From the NCBI GenBank assembly GCA_002239005.1, contig MPNL01000026.1, forward strand, positions 1-46,303: a stretch of DNA of 46,303 nt, written 5' to 3'. Positions 26,794 through 35,283 of the stretch are shown piece after piece. The notes under the pieces are model-generated. The model was not told the DNA's origin. It did no database searches and was given only the letters and a program-made list of their open reading frames with translations. Position 1 is the stretch's first letter; each line of letters begins with the position of its first letter. The position numbers and the translations under genes were made by a program. The DNA comes from Truepera sp. bin119 (GTDB lineage Bacteria > Deinococcota > Deinococci > Deinococcales > Trueperaceae).

Positions 26794-29436
26794 ATGCCTA
26801 TTCGCCGAGCCGTCCTAGTGATCGCTCTTCTACTGTCCAGCGCAGTCGCACAGGAGCTTCGAGGGGGCCTCACCGAGGTGTTGGTCGAAGGCACGACTGG
26901 GTACGCGGATCTGGTCAAGGTGATCATCAGTGCCCGTCCCGGAATCCCGGTCGAACGTATCGACCTTGAGGCCGAGCGCAATCGGGTGTACTCCCTTGGC
27001 ACCTTTAAGGAGGCCTCCGTCAGTCTCGAAGATCGGGGAGCTGGCCCGATCCTGGTCATTCGGGTTAAGGAGAACCCGGCAATCTTTGAGGTGGTGCTGG
27101 ACGGGACCCGGGCGCTGCAGTCTGCGCTACTTGTGGATTTTCTGCGCCAGCAGAACCTCGTGGAGGCGGGGGCTGTCTACAATACCACCCGAGCTGAGGA
27201 GGCGATCGGCACCCTCCAGGAAGCCTACCGTCAGGCGGGTTTCCCCTTCGATGTCCCCACCGTCCTCACCGTGGAGCCGATCCTTGAGGAGGCTGAGGGA
27301 GGAGCCGAGCCCCCGGTCCGGCTCCGCTACACGGTCAGCGAGAACGAACCCGTCGACGAGATAACCTTCGAGGGAGCCACAGTGCTCGAGGAGTCGAAGC
27401 TAAGGACGCTCTTCCACCCGCTCAGGCAGAATGAGGAGGGTTTCGATCTGACCCTCTACAGGACAGCAGTCGAGGCGGTAGCAGACGAGTACAGTCAACT
27501 CGGCTACCGGCAGAGCGGAGTCAATCTCGCAACCACAGAGCTTGTCAACGGGGTCCTCGCGATCCGGCTCCGCGAACTTCGCATCGTCAGTATCAACACC
27601 ACGGCCATCGGCGTGGACGCCTCGGAGTTGAGCCTAGCGGTCGGCGATCTATTCAACTTCGACCTGCTCCTGGAGGACATTAGGCGTCTCGCCAAGGGCC
27701 GAAGTGGAGATGTTCGTTTAGTGCCCCGGATCCTGCCGACCACGGGCGAGGTCAGGATCTCGTTCGAACTAGGACCACCCGAGACCGCTGGACCTGTGGT
27801 TGAGGTGCGCATCGAAGGCAACACCGTCGTGCCGACCGAGGAGCTTCTCGAACTCCTTGAACTCAGCATAGGTGACACCTTCGCATCGGTCCTCGCCCAG
27901 GAGGACTTCCTCAAGGTGCGTCAATACTACGCTGACAAGGGGTATCTCATCCTCAATCAGCCAAATTTCAACTACCTCGATGGTACCTACGTCCAGCGGA
28001 TCACCGAGTTGAAGGTAGCCGGGTATCAGGTCACCTTCCGGGGGGGGCGTGACAACAGCCAGGATTTCCTCGTCACACGCTACATGCCACCGGTGGGATC
28101 GGTGGTGAACGAGTTCGACATCCTCGCCGGTCTCAGAGAGGTGGCCAGGCTGGGCGCGGTGCGGCCTCTCGGTCGCGAGTTCATCGCGACCGACGCCCCC
28201 GACGCAGTGATCGTGAATCTCGTGGTTGAGGAGACCGCCACGGGTCGGTTCACCCCCTCCGCACGCTACGCGACCGATTCGGGCTTCTCCGCCGCCGCCG
28301 CCTACAGCGAAGGAAACTTCCTCGGGAGAGGGCACCGTCTGAGCGCTGACCTTGACGGACGAAGCTCTGGCCTAGGGCTAGAGCTGGGCGCCCAGATCAG
28401 CTACTCTATCCCCTGGATCTACGTAGATGTGCTCGACTTCCGGGAGGTACCCACCTCCGTGTCGGTCTCCCTCTTCAGTCAGCCAGAAGTCAACATCCCG
28501 CTAACCGCCGGAGGTAGTATCCGAGTCGGTTACCCCGGCCTACCCAACACTGAGGCCAATCGGGTCCGGATAGGCGAGTACACGACCCGAAACACAGGGA
28601 TCAGTTTCAGTGTGGGACGGTCAATTCTCGAGAATACCAACCTGCTGTTTAGCGCCTTCGGGAGCGTGAGCGAGCACAAGCTCGAGCCGCCCAGTGTGAA
28701 GTGCATTTTCGATAATAGCGGCAATGTGGAGAATGGAGGGACCTGCTCCCTCCCATCCGAGGACGCAGCCCAGTTCCTGCCACAGGGGGGGCTATCCTCC
28801 TTCCTCAGCACCCGTGTGACCTACGACGACCGTGACAACCCTGACTTCCCGCGCGCCGGGGTCGCCGCCACCGGCCGGATAGGCATCGGCTTCGGCAACG
28901 ACTTCCGCAACGCCCAAGGGGAGCGCAAGAGCTACCTGTTCCAGCAGGTCGAGTTCGGCATCAAGACCTACATCCTGCTCCAGAACATCGCCCCTGGCGT
29001 GGTCCGGAGTCCCAACCACGTGCTCGCCTTCAGGGTCAACCTCGGCCATCAGTTTGGCAACGACTTTCCAGCGAACCGCCACTTCCGGGTCGGCCGCACG
29101 AGCAGCGAGGCCACCCTCATTCGGGGCTACACCCTCATCGACTTCAACCTCTCACGGACCTACGCTACAGGGTCAGTCGAGTATCGCTACGATTTCGGTC
29201 TCGACACCTTCGCTACCCAGACCGTGATCGGGATCGCCTTCCTAGATTTCGGCTACGCCTCGAGCGTGCCCGACTTCCCTGATTATGGCGCCCCGATCTT
29301 CGCCGGGGCAGGCATCGGCGTCCAGGTGAACCTCGGCTTCGGCGGCGTGCTCCTCCCAGCCTTGCGGCTCGACTACGGCTTCAGCCAGCGCAACCCGAGC
29401 GGCGTATTCTCCTTCCGAATCGGACCGGTCTTCTGA
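26794..29436 (+). CDS. bamA: Outer membrane assembly protein BamA (Omp85)
   Basis: An 880-residue Omp85 protein. A signal peptide (1-19, ending AVA|QEL) is followed by several POTRA-type repeats up to about residue 450 (for example VVEVRIEGNTVVPTEELLELLE and VRQYYADKGYLI). The C-terminal part is a beta-barrel starting near GRFTPSARYATDSG. The loop-6 motif appears as LIRGYTLIDF and the chain ends FRIGPVF, an aromatic C-terminus typical of barrel proteins. BamA inserts barrel proteins into the outer membrane, so this is a diderm cell. Two cysteines about 15 residues apart (KCIF, GTCSLP) lie in a predicted barrel loop and could form a disulfide. Confidence 0.92.
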   Translation: MPIRRAVLVIALLLSSAVAQELRGGLTEVLVEGTTGYADLVKVIISARPGIPVERIDLEAERNRVYSLGTFKEASVSLEDRGAGPILVIRVKENPAIFEVVLDGTRALQSALLVDFLRQQNLVEAGAVYNTTRAEEAIGTLQEAYRQAGFPFDVPTVLTVEPILEEAEGGAEPPVRLRYTVSENEPVDEITFEGATVLEESKLRTLFHPLRQNEEGFDLTLYRTAVEAVADEYSQLGYRQSGVNLATTELVNGVLAIRLRELRIVSINTTAIGVDASELSLAVGDLFNFDLLLEDIRRLAKGRSGDVRLVPRILPTTGEVRISFELGPPETAGPVVEVRIEGNTVVPTEELLELLELSIGDTFASVLAQEDFLKVRQYYADKGYLILNQPNFNYLDGTYVQRITELKVAGYQVTFRGGRDNSQDFLVTRYMPPVGSVVNEFDILAGLREVARLGAVRPLGREFIATDAPDAVIVNLVVEETATGRFTPSARYATDSGFSAAAAYSEGNFLGRGHRLSADLDGRSSGLGLELGAQISYSIPWIYVDVLDFREVPTSVSVSLFSQPEVNIPLTAGGSIRVGYPGLPNTEANRVRIGEYTTRNTGISFSVGRSILENTNLLFSAFGSVSEHKLEPPSVKCIFDNSGNVENGGTCSLPSEDAAQFLPQGGLSSFLSTRVTYDDRDNPDFPRAGVAATGRIGIGFGNDFRNAQGERKSYLFQQVEFGIKTYILLQNIAPGVVRSPNHVLAFRVNLGHQFGNDFPANRHFRVGRTSSEATLIRGYTLIDFNLSRTYATGSVEYRYDFGLDTFATQTVIGIAFLDFGYASSVPDFPDYGAPIFAGAGIGVQVNLGFGGVLLPALRLDYGFSQRNPSGVFSFRIGPVF

Positions 29437-29521
29437 CCTACCCGGTTCTAGAGCTCAGATCCCTCCTGCGCGCTAATGTGCAACAGACCTCTTGTAAAAG
29501 TGGTAGTTCAACGCAATATGA

Positions 29522-29784
29522 TCGTAACGCAAGATTGTCTCATGCCCCCTCCAAGCTGGTCTCTGAAATGAAGCTGCCCCCGTCTGGAAGGCGATTTCTC
29601 GATTATTCTTCCTTCCCCTGGTACGGGTAAATTCGGTGAGGCCTATTCGAGAACCTCCCCTTCACTCCTCATTATCACCCCCATACCGGCACCAATTCCA
29701 AAACTACGGGTTCCGCCAAGGTCTGGTACGCATCCCCAAAGGACGGATTCGCTGGATCTGGTAGAGGTGCGAGATAATCTCACG
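29522..29784. repeat. Degenerate intergenic repeat, copy B
   Basis: This sits in the 619-bp gap between bamA and zwf. The core 29522-29736 aligns with 13997-14200, beginning with the shared TCGTAACG and sharing the 14-15-base identical blocks noted for copy A. The tail motif GATAATCTCACG is at 29773-29784. The rest of the gap (29437-29521, 29785-30055) shows no gene; only the zwf ribosome-binding site is recognisable. Confidence 0.75.
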
Positions 29785-30055
29785 TCACTACCGACGAGAG
29801 CGAGGAGGGACTTGCACTCCTTAAGCCAGCGCCGACAAATAAGATGAGCCAAATCGACATCAAGCACGTCCCGAAGCAGAGAGGGAGGGGTCCCTGATCG
29901 CCTACCCTCTAGACCGAACTGCCAGCGCCAACCCGTGGATGAGCGGAAACACCCCTTCGCTCACTTCAAATCCCAGCAGGAGGACAACTCCACCACCAGG
30001 GATACAGCAGCACTCAGCTGCGGACACGGGGTCCGAGAAATCGAGGAGGGCTAAA

Positions 30056-31495
30056 ATGGACCGCGCCCAGCGCTGTGCCTTCATCATCTTTGGCATCACC
30101 GGAGACCTCGGAGCCCGCAAGCTACTTCCCGCCCTCTACGCGCTCCACCGTAACGGGCGGCTCCATCCTGAGACTGCCATCATCGGATACGCACGGAGTG
30201 ACCACACCGATGGGAGCCTCCGGGCGAAGCTCGAGAAATCCCTGGAACGGTTCGTCCCGGACTTCGACAGGAAGAGTTGGGCACACCTCGCCCCGCGAAT
30301 CCACTACATCAGAGGTGGCTACGCAGACGCCGCTGGCTTCGCCACCCTCCACAACCACCTGAAGGGCACCGGCCTTGAGAGCCGAATCCTGTATACAGCC
30401 ACCCCACCCGAGGTCTACGAGAGCATCGCCCTGGGCATCGTCGGGGTTGGACTGAATCGCTCGGAGGGTTTCACTCGGCTGGTGATTGAGAAGCCGTTCG
30501 GTACCGATCTGGAGAGCGCAAGGGAGCTGAATCGGACGCTCCTTCAGTGTTTCAACGAAGAGCAGCTATATCGCATCGACCACTACCTGGCGAAGGAGAC
30601 CGCCCAGAACCTGGCGGTCCTGCGGTTCGCGAACACCCTGTTCGAACCGATCTGGTCGAACCGTTCAGTCGACAATATCCAGATCACCATGGCTGAACCC
30701 ATGGGCATGGAAGGCCGAGGCGAGTTTTATGAGCAGGCCGGAGTGATCCGGGACGTGTTCCAAAACCACCTGCTCCAACTCGTTGCTCTCATTGCGATGG
30801 AGCCCCCCTCCAACTACGACGCGACGAGCGTTCGCAATGAGAAGGTGAAGGTCTTCGATGCCATGGCCCCGCTGAAACCTGATCGTGCGGTACTGGGCCA
30901 GTACGTTGCCTCGAACGGCATGCCGGGGTACCGAGAGGAGAAGGGGGTAGCGCCCGACTCACGACAGGCGACCTTCGCCGCAGTTCACTTCGACATCCTC
31001 AACTGGCGCTGGTCTGGGGTTCCATTCTTCGTCCGCTCGGGGAAGCGACTCGAGGGCAAGGCTAGTCAGATCGTGCTGCAGTTCAAGGTCCCGCCCCACA
31101 TCCCGTTCACGCTTGACCGCGACCTGAAGCCCGACCGACTGATCCTGAGATTGGTCCCAAATGAAGGGATCACGATTCGCTTCAACGGCAAAGTTCCCGG
31201 TCAAGGGATCGATCTCGACCGCATCAGCCTCAACTTCTCCTACGGCAGCCGGTTCAATCGACCGATTCCAGATGCCTACGAGACACTGCTCCTCGACGTC
31301 ATGCTGGGGGACGCCACCCTGTTCATGCGGGCAGACGAGGTCGAGAGTCAGTGGCGAGTGGTAATGCCGCTCATCGACCACCTGGACCTAGAGCTCGAGG
31401 AACCCCACTTCTACTCGGCGGGGAGCCTAGGTCCGAAGGCCGCCTACACCATGCTCACCGAGCAAGGGCGCCACTGGTATCGACCCTGGGATTAA
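30056..31495 (+). CDS. zwf: Glucose-6-phosphate 1-dehydrogenase
   Basis: A 479-residue G6PD, the NADP-dependent entry enzyme of the oxidative pentose phosphate pathway. FGITGDLGARKLLPAL (residues 11-26) is the dinucleotide-binding GxxGDL fingerprint. EKPFGTDL follows, then the substrate signature RIDHYLAKET, where most G6PDs have RIDHYLGKE. VFQNHLLQLVALIAMEPP and FVRSGKRLEGK are also conserved. GAGGAGGG just upstream fixes ATG 30056. A long in-frame extension to 29939 has no domain content and is rejected. No pgl or gnd is adjacent. Confidence 0.95.
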   Translation: MDRAQRCAFIIFGITGDLGARKLLPALYALHRNGRLHPETAIIGYARSDHTDGSLRAKLEKSLERFVPDFDRKSWAHLAPRIHYIRGGYADAAGFATLHNHLKGTGLESRILYTATPPEVYESIALGIVGVGLNRSEGFTRLVIEKPFGTDLESARELNRTLLQCFNEEQLYRIDHYLAKETAQNLAVLRFANTLFEPIWSNRSVDNIQITMAEPMGMEGRGEFYEQAGVIRDVFQNHLLQLVALIAMEPPSNYDATSVRNEKVKVFDAMAPLKPDRAVLGQYVASNGMPGYREEKGVAPDSRQATFAAVHFDILNWRWSGVPFFVRSGKRLEGKASQIVLQFKVPPHIPFTLDRDLKPDRLILRLVPNEGITIRFNGKVPGQGIDLDRISLNFSYGSRFNRPIPDAYETLLLDVMLGDATLFMRADEVESQWRVVMPLIDHLDLELEEPHFYSAGSLGPKAAYTMLTEQGRHWYRPWD

Positions 31496-31595
31496 CCAAG
31501 AGGGTCCCTGGAGGAGTTGGTGCAAGACTGAGACTCATGTCAATTCCCAATCAATGACCCCAGGACCCCAAGCCCTGAGAGTACCTCAAACGCGG

Positions 31596-31607
31596 GTCTC
31601 ATGAGAC
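31596..31607. repeat. 12-bp perfect palindrome after zwf
   Basis: GTCTCATGAGAC lies in the 193-bp space between zwf and the glycosyltransferase gene. It could be an operator or chance; nothing else recognisable is in this space. Confidence 0.25.
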
Positions 31608-31688
31608 GACCGTCGACCCCGCGCGATTCGTCCACCCTCAAGCCGCTCAATCCCATCTCAGACCGGAACATGTCAGACTGGAGCGGTG

Positions 31689-32540
31689 ATGAGCCCTCTC
31701 CTCGGGGTCGCGATCATACACCACCGCGTTCCCGATCTCCTCGAGAGCTGCCTCGAGCGCCTAGAGCGCTACTATCCCCGGTACCCGGTGGTGGTAGTGG
31801 ACACCGCGCCGGACAGCACCTTCCTAGCTAGGTTGCAAGATCGGTACCGGGAGATCGACATCCTCAGGGTTGCTAACCACAGCTACGCCGCTGCGGTCAA
31901 CGCCGGGCTCAGGCATCTCGATACCCCCCTCATCGCGCAGATGAATGCCGACGTCTTCGTGGAGGCCGAGACCTTCGCTCATCTGAAACGGCCCTTCGGT
32001 GACCCTAGCGTGGCGATGACGGGTCCGCTGTTCGTCACCGGACAGGGCCGGCGGCAGCACCACGGTCCACTCTATCGACTGAACTACCTGCGACTCCAAC
32101 CGAACGGGCAGTTGCCGGTCTCCTGGCTGTCGGGCGCCCTGCAACTAGTCAGGAGAAGTGCAGTCGGCTCCGTTGGTGGAATGGATTCCAGCCTACGCTT
32201 CTACAACGACGATATCGAGTGGTGCTTCCGACTTAGACAGGCGGGTTTCCGCTGTCTCCTCGTCTCGACCGAGGTAACTCACCTCGGCGGCAGCTCGACG
32301 CCCAACTCTGCCCGCTTCCTTGTCGAGGGGTACCGTGGCGGCATGCGAATCTCGCAACGATACCGCCCCCCCTGGTTCCGGTGGCTACACCAACTGGCCG
32401 TGCGGGGCGAAGCGCAGCTACGGGCGACGATCGCTGTGCGGGGTGAAACCCGCAGCACCTACCGAACCATCAGCACTATGTTTCGCACCCGGCGCTTCGA
32501 CCAGAGCCCGTTTGGATCAACCCTAGACAGGGGCAACTGA
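31689..32540 (+). CDS. Family 2 glycosyltransferase (rhamnosyltransferase-like)
   Basis: A 283-residue GT-A-fold glycosyltransferase. LLGVAIIHHRVPDLLESCLERL starts the nucleotide-binding fold and PVVVVDTAPDSTF is the next strand. QMNADVFVE fills the DxD-like metal/sugar-nucleotide site. WLSGALQLVRRSAVGSVGGMDSSLRFYNDDIEWCFRLRQAG is the acceptor-side pattern of COG1216 transferases. The donor and acceptor sugars cannot be told. It has no neighbouring polysaccharide genes. A weak GGAG precedes ATG 31689; GTG 31686 is an equal alternative. Confidence 0.85.
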   Translation: MSPLLGVAIIHHRVPDLLESCLERLERYYPRYPVVVVDTAPDSTFLARLQDRYREIDILRVANHSYAAAVNAGLRHLDTPLIAQMNADVFVEAETFAHLKRPFGDPSVAMTGPLFVTGQGRRQHHGPLYRLNYLRLQPNGQLPVSWLSGALQLVRRSAVGSVGGMDSSLRFYNDDIEWCFRLRQAGFRCLLVSTEVTHLGGSSTPNSARFLVEGYRGGMRISQRYRPPWFRWLHQLAVRGEAQLRATIAVRGETRSTYRTISTMFRTRRFDQSPFGSTLDRGN

Positions 32541-32745
32541 GAGCGCACACTCTGACCTGTACCGGAGCGTATTACACCGTTCCTGTAGAACGCTTGACTC
32601 CTGGCAACTCTCACACCAGCCGCCTCGATCACCGACGCCAACAACCGCCCCACTACCCATTTTCTAGGGAGCAGCACGGACTCTGCTTCACCCCCTCCAC
32701 CTCACCACCAACACGTCTCAATAACCCGGTGCCATACTCGCTGAG

Positions 32746-33732
32746 TCAATCTCCTGCTCTCAGAACCTGCTCCCTCCTGAGGTTGCCAGGATCGGTCGCG
32801 GCCTCCCGTGGCACTGTGAAGGCGAACGTGTTTCCACCCTCCACCGGCTCTGCCCAAGCCCTCCCTCCCCAAGCGCTGGTGATCGAGCGCACGATATAAA
32901 GTCCTAAGCCGGTCCCTCTGACCTTGGGTGAGGGGCCGCGGGAGTGGAGTTCGAACAGCGTTTCGAGGTGGCCCGGCTCAAGCGGCCTGCCCCGATCCCG
33001 CACGGTCACACGTACGAAGTCGGGGGCATTGGGGTCGACCGCTGCAGCAACCTCCACGGTCGCGAAGTCGGGACCGTGAATGGCGGCGTTCTCAACTAAG
33101 TTGATAATGACTTGAAGGAGCTTGTCGGCGTCTGCCCAGACGGTCAGGTTGGGTACCTCGGCGGCAAGGCGTACCCCGTGCTCGTCGAGCGTCTGGAGCA
33201 AGACGCTCTGGGCCCGCCCGAGGATCTCGCTCAGAACCACCCTGCGCACCTTGGGAGGTGTCACGTCGACAGTGAGATCCTCAATAAGGCGGGTGAGGCG
33301 GGTACACTCCTCCACAGCCCGCCCAAGGAATCGGTCTCGCGTCTCACCGTCGAGCTCGAGTCGCAGGGTCTCGAGAGCAACACGAATTGAGGTGGTCGGG
33401 GTCCGGAGCTCATGCGAAAGTACCGCTAGGAGTTCCCGGGCACCCTCCTGGCTGGTTTTGACCTCAGTGACATCTCTAAGTGACAGGCCACCTCGAATCG
33501 GCGTCGCCAGAACCAAGCGACCGCGAGTTGCGACCTCGATCGGACGACCCTCGATGTAGGCGCGCTCGAGCCGATGGTCGCGCAGCACGGCGATAAGTGG
33601 CTGCCCTGGGACCGTCTGGAGGTCTACCTTGAGGAGTTCAGCCGCCGCCCGATTGAGGGCGATCACCCGTGCCTGATCGACCAGGACAACTCCCTCAGCG
33701 AGATCGTCGAACCAGGGTTCAGAACGGTTCAC
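32746..33732 (-). CDS. PhoR-like sensor histidine kinase, apparently soluble
   Basis: A 328-residue histidine kinase if begun at GTG 33732 (TTG 33741 and 33771 are alternatives). A PAS-like segment occupies residues 5-90 (PWFDDLAEGVVLVDQ). The phosphoacceptor is His107 in LAVLSHELRTP. The N-box is VIINLVENAAIHG. The G1 box reads RDRGRPL rather than DxGxG, and G2 is GTGLGLYIV. No transmembrane helix is present, unlike typical PhoR. It overlaps the end of phoB by about 14 bases, so the pair is translationally coupled. The role in phosphate signalling is inferred from phoB, phoU and the Pho boxes. Confidence 0.85.
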   Translation of the reverse strand: MNRSEPWFDDLAEGVVLVDQARVIALNRAAAELLKVDLQTVPGQPLIAVLRDHRLERAYIEGRPIEVATRGRLVLATPIRGGLSLRDVTEVKTSQEGARELLAVLSHELRTPTTSIRVALETLRLELDGETRDRFLGRAVEECTRLTRLIEDLTVDVTPPKVRRVVLSEILGRAQSVLLQTLDEHGVRLAAEVPNLTVWADADKLLQVIINLVENAAIHGPDFATVEVAAAVDPNAPDFVRVTVRDRGRPLEPGHLETLFELHSRGPSPKVRGTGLGLYIVRSITSAWGGRAWAEPVEGGNTFAFTVPREAATDPGNLRREQVLRAGD

Positions 33733-34393
33733 CGTCGACAAGCCGGTACCCCCGTCCGCGCACGGTCTCAATCAGCCCACTGCCGAGTTGGGATCGTAGC
33801 TGCGCCACGTGCTGATCCACCGTCCGCTCCGTGCCGATGAAATCCTCTCCCCACACGCGATCGAGGAGTTCGGATCGGGAGAACACCCGCCCCGGATGGA
33901 CAGCTAGGAAGCGGATCAACTCGAACTCCCGTCGCGTCAACTCCTTAGGAATCCCCCCCAGGCTCACCCGCCCCTGCCGGCTGTCCACCAGCAACGGCCC
34001 GATCTGCACCCTGTCAGCAGGTTGAATGCGCCTAAGCAGGGCGCGTACCCGTGCCACCAACTCCGCGACACTGAAGGGTTTGACCAGATAGTCGTCGGCT
34101 CCAGACTCGAGGCCCTCGATGCGATCCATCTCCGTGGCGCGGGCCGTCAACATCAGGACTGGAACCTCCGCCCCCGAATTCTGATCGCGCAGCCTTCGAA
34201 GGAACACCAGTCCAGGCTCATCCGGAAGCATCCAGTCCAACACCACCAGGTCGGCGTTACCGACAGAAGGCCAAGCAGAGGTTGCAGAGTCGGCCTCAAT
34301 CACCTGGAAACCGGCTCGTCTAAGGTGGAAGCCGACCAGCTCCCGAACAGCGGCGTCGTCCTCAAGGACCAGCACCCGCCCTCCCCTGTTCAT
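33719..34393 (-). CDS. phoB: PhoB-like phosphate response regulator
   Basis: A 224-residue OmpR/PhoB-family regulator. The receiver domain (6-120) has the acidic pocket E11-D12-D13, phosphoacceptor Asp53 in DLVVLDWMLP, VLMLTARAT and the lysine in YLVKPFS. A winged-helix DNA-binding domain (about 130-220) contains LTRREFELIRFLAVHPGRV, FSRSELLDRVWG and TVDQHVAQLRSQLG, close to PhoB. The gene is divergent from phoU and its upstream region carries a Pho-box-like repeat just before TACAAT (34446-34451), suggesting autoregulation. Confidence 0.9.
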   Translation of the reverse strand: MNRGGRVLVLEDDAAVRELVGFHLRRAGFQVIEADSATSAWPSVGNADLVVLDWMLPDEPGLVFLRRLRDQNSGAEVPVLMLTARATEMDRIEGLESGADDYLVKPFSVAELVARVRALLRRIQPADRVQIGPLLVDSRQGRVSLGGIPKELTRREFELIRFLAVHPGRVFSRSELLDRVWGEDFIGTERTVDQHVAQLRSQLGSGLIETVRGRGYRLVDGEPF

Positions 34394-34453
34394 GCGACTA
34401 CCAGGTTCCTTCGGTTGCCCTGACTCGCACCCATCCGAGTCATTGTATCTCGG

Positions 34454-34474
34454 TCGCCGTCAGGTCTCCGTCAG
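34454..34474 (-). promoter_or_regulatory. Pho-box-like direct repeat facing phoB
   Basis: On the minus strand two half-sites (CTGACGG and CTGACGG) are spaced 11 bases apart, the helical spacing of PhoB boxes. Two bases after the second repeat unit lies the -10 TACAAT of phoB. It matches the phoU-facing copy at 20 of 21 positions in opposite orientation. Confidence 0.7.
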
Positions 34475-34510
34475 GGGAAACGGCTGTCCATAACGTCCCC
34501 CATCACACAG

Positions 34511-34531
34511 CTGACGGAGACCTGACAGCGA
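34511..34531 (+). promoter_or_regulatory. Pho-box-like direct repeat facing phoU
   Basis: CTGACGG at 34511 and CTGACAG at 34522 form an 11-base direct repeat, and ATGACA at 34533 continues the same spacing as a third half-site. ATGACA (34533-34538) can also act as the -35, 16 bases before TACGCT (34555-34560). Confidence 0.7.
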
Positions 34532-34532
34532 A

Positions 34533-34560
34533 ATGACATACTCGTGGGCTATGGTACGCT
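34533..34560 (+). promoter_or_regulatory. phoU promoter, near-leaderless
   Basis: ATGACA (34533-34538) and TACGCT (34555-34560) are 16 bases apart. The -10 ends 8 bases before ATG 34569 and no Shine-Dalgarno is present. Confidence 0.5.
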
Positions 34561-34568
34561 CGACGGCT

Positions 34569-35207
34569 ATGGACACCCTCAATCAGGACCTCCTGGAGAT
34601 CAACGCTTCCACGGTCCGCATGCTCAGCCAGGTTCGAGAGGCGGCGGGCCTCGCTCAGCAGGCTCTCATCCAGGCTGACCTTGAGGCTGCGCAAAAATGC
34701 ATCGAAGGCGACGACGCCATCGACAAACTTATGAGACAGCTCGAGAAACAGATCCTGATCATCATCGCCCGACGACAGCCGGCTGCCAGAGACCTGCGCT
34801 TCCTGGGGGCCATCTATCGCTCCCTCGCAGACATCGAACGGGCGGGGGATTATGCGGTGCGGGTGGCACGCGCCGCCAGGGCCCTGGCCCAGAAGCCGCC
34901 GCTAAAGAAGTACCTCGACATGGAGCGAATCCTCACCGTGATCAGCACGATGATCGAGGTGACCATTAAGGCCCTAGCCGAGTCCGATATCGAGGTCGCC
35001 AAGCAGGCGTGGGCCATGGACAATGAGATCGACGATCTCTACCAGCAGATCGAGCGTGAGCTACTCACCTATATGATCGAGGACCCCCACACCATAAGCG
35101 TCTCGACCCAACTGCTAAGCATCGGTCGCTACCTCGAGAGGTTCGGAGACCATATCGAGAACGTCGACGAACACATCATCTTCTGGCTCACGGGCGTGCG
35201 GCTTTAG
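34569..35207 (+). CDS. phoU: Phosphate signalling protein PhoU
   Basis: A 212-residue all-helical PhoU with two homologous three-helix halves. The conserved pattern EGDDAIDKLMRQLEKQIL plus ARDLRFLGAIYRSLADIERAGDYAVRVAR is in the first half. AMDNEIDDLYQQIERELLTYM plus LLSIGRYLERFGDHIENVDEHIIF is in the second. The E/D-rich stretches bind metal. PhoU links PstSCAB transport to PhoR and restrains the Pho response; pst genes are not in this window. ATG 34569 is chosen on PhoU N-terminal similarity and the -10 spacing; an ATG at 34533 is rejected because it falls within the promoter. Confidence 0.93.
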   Translation: MDTLNQDLLEINASTVRMLSQVREAAGLAQQALIQADLEAAQKCIEGDDAIDKLMRQLEKQILIIIARRQPAARDLRFLGAIYRSLADIERAGDYAVRVARAARALAQKPPLKKYLDMERILTVISTMIEVTIKALAESDIEVAKQAWAMDNEIDDLYQQIERELLTYMIEDPHTISVSTQLLSIGRYLERFGDHIENVDEHIIFWLTGVRL

Positions 35208-35270
35208 TGCCGACACCAACCACTACCCCATCGCGTCAAATACCTCTCGCGCGGAGGTGCCTCTATTAGC

Positions 35271-35276
35271 TAGGCT
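35271..35276 (+). promoter_or_regulatory. -10 element of leaderless amidase gene
   Basis: TAGGCT ends exactly 7 bases before GTG 35284, with no Shine-Dalgarno. It lies inside the longer open frame that starts at GTG 35257, which argues against that upstream start. Confidence 0.5.
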
Positions 35277-35283
35277 GAGCGCT

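Noticed and set aside
29643-29867. Minus-strand open frame within repeat copy B
   Set aside because: Copy A of the same repeat has indels that break the corresponding frame, so the sequence is not maintained as protein.
29939-30055. 39-residue N-terminal extension of zwf
   Set aside because: The extension is Pro/Ser-rich without conserved sequence, and a strong GAGGAGGG sits right before ATG 30056.
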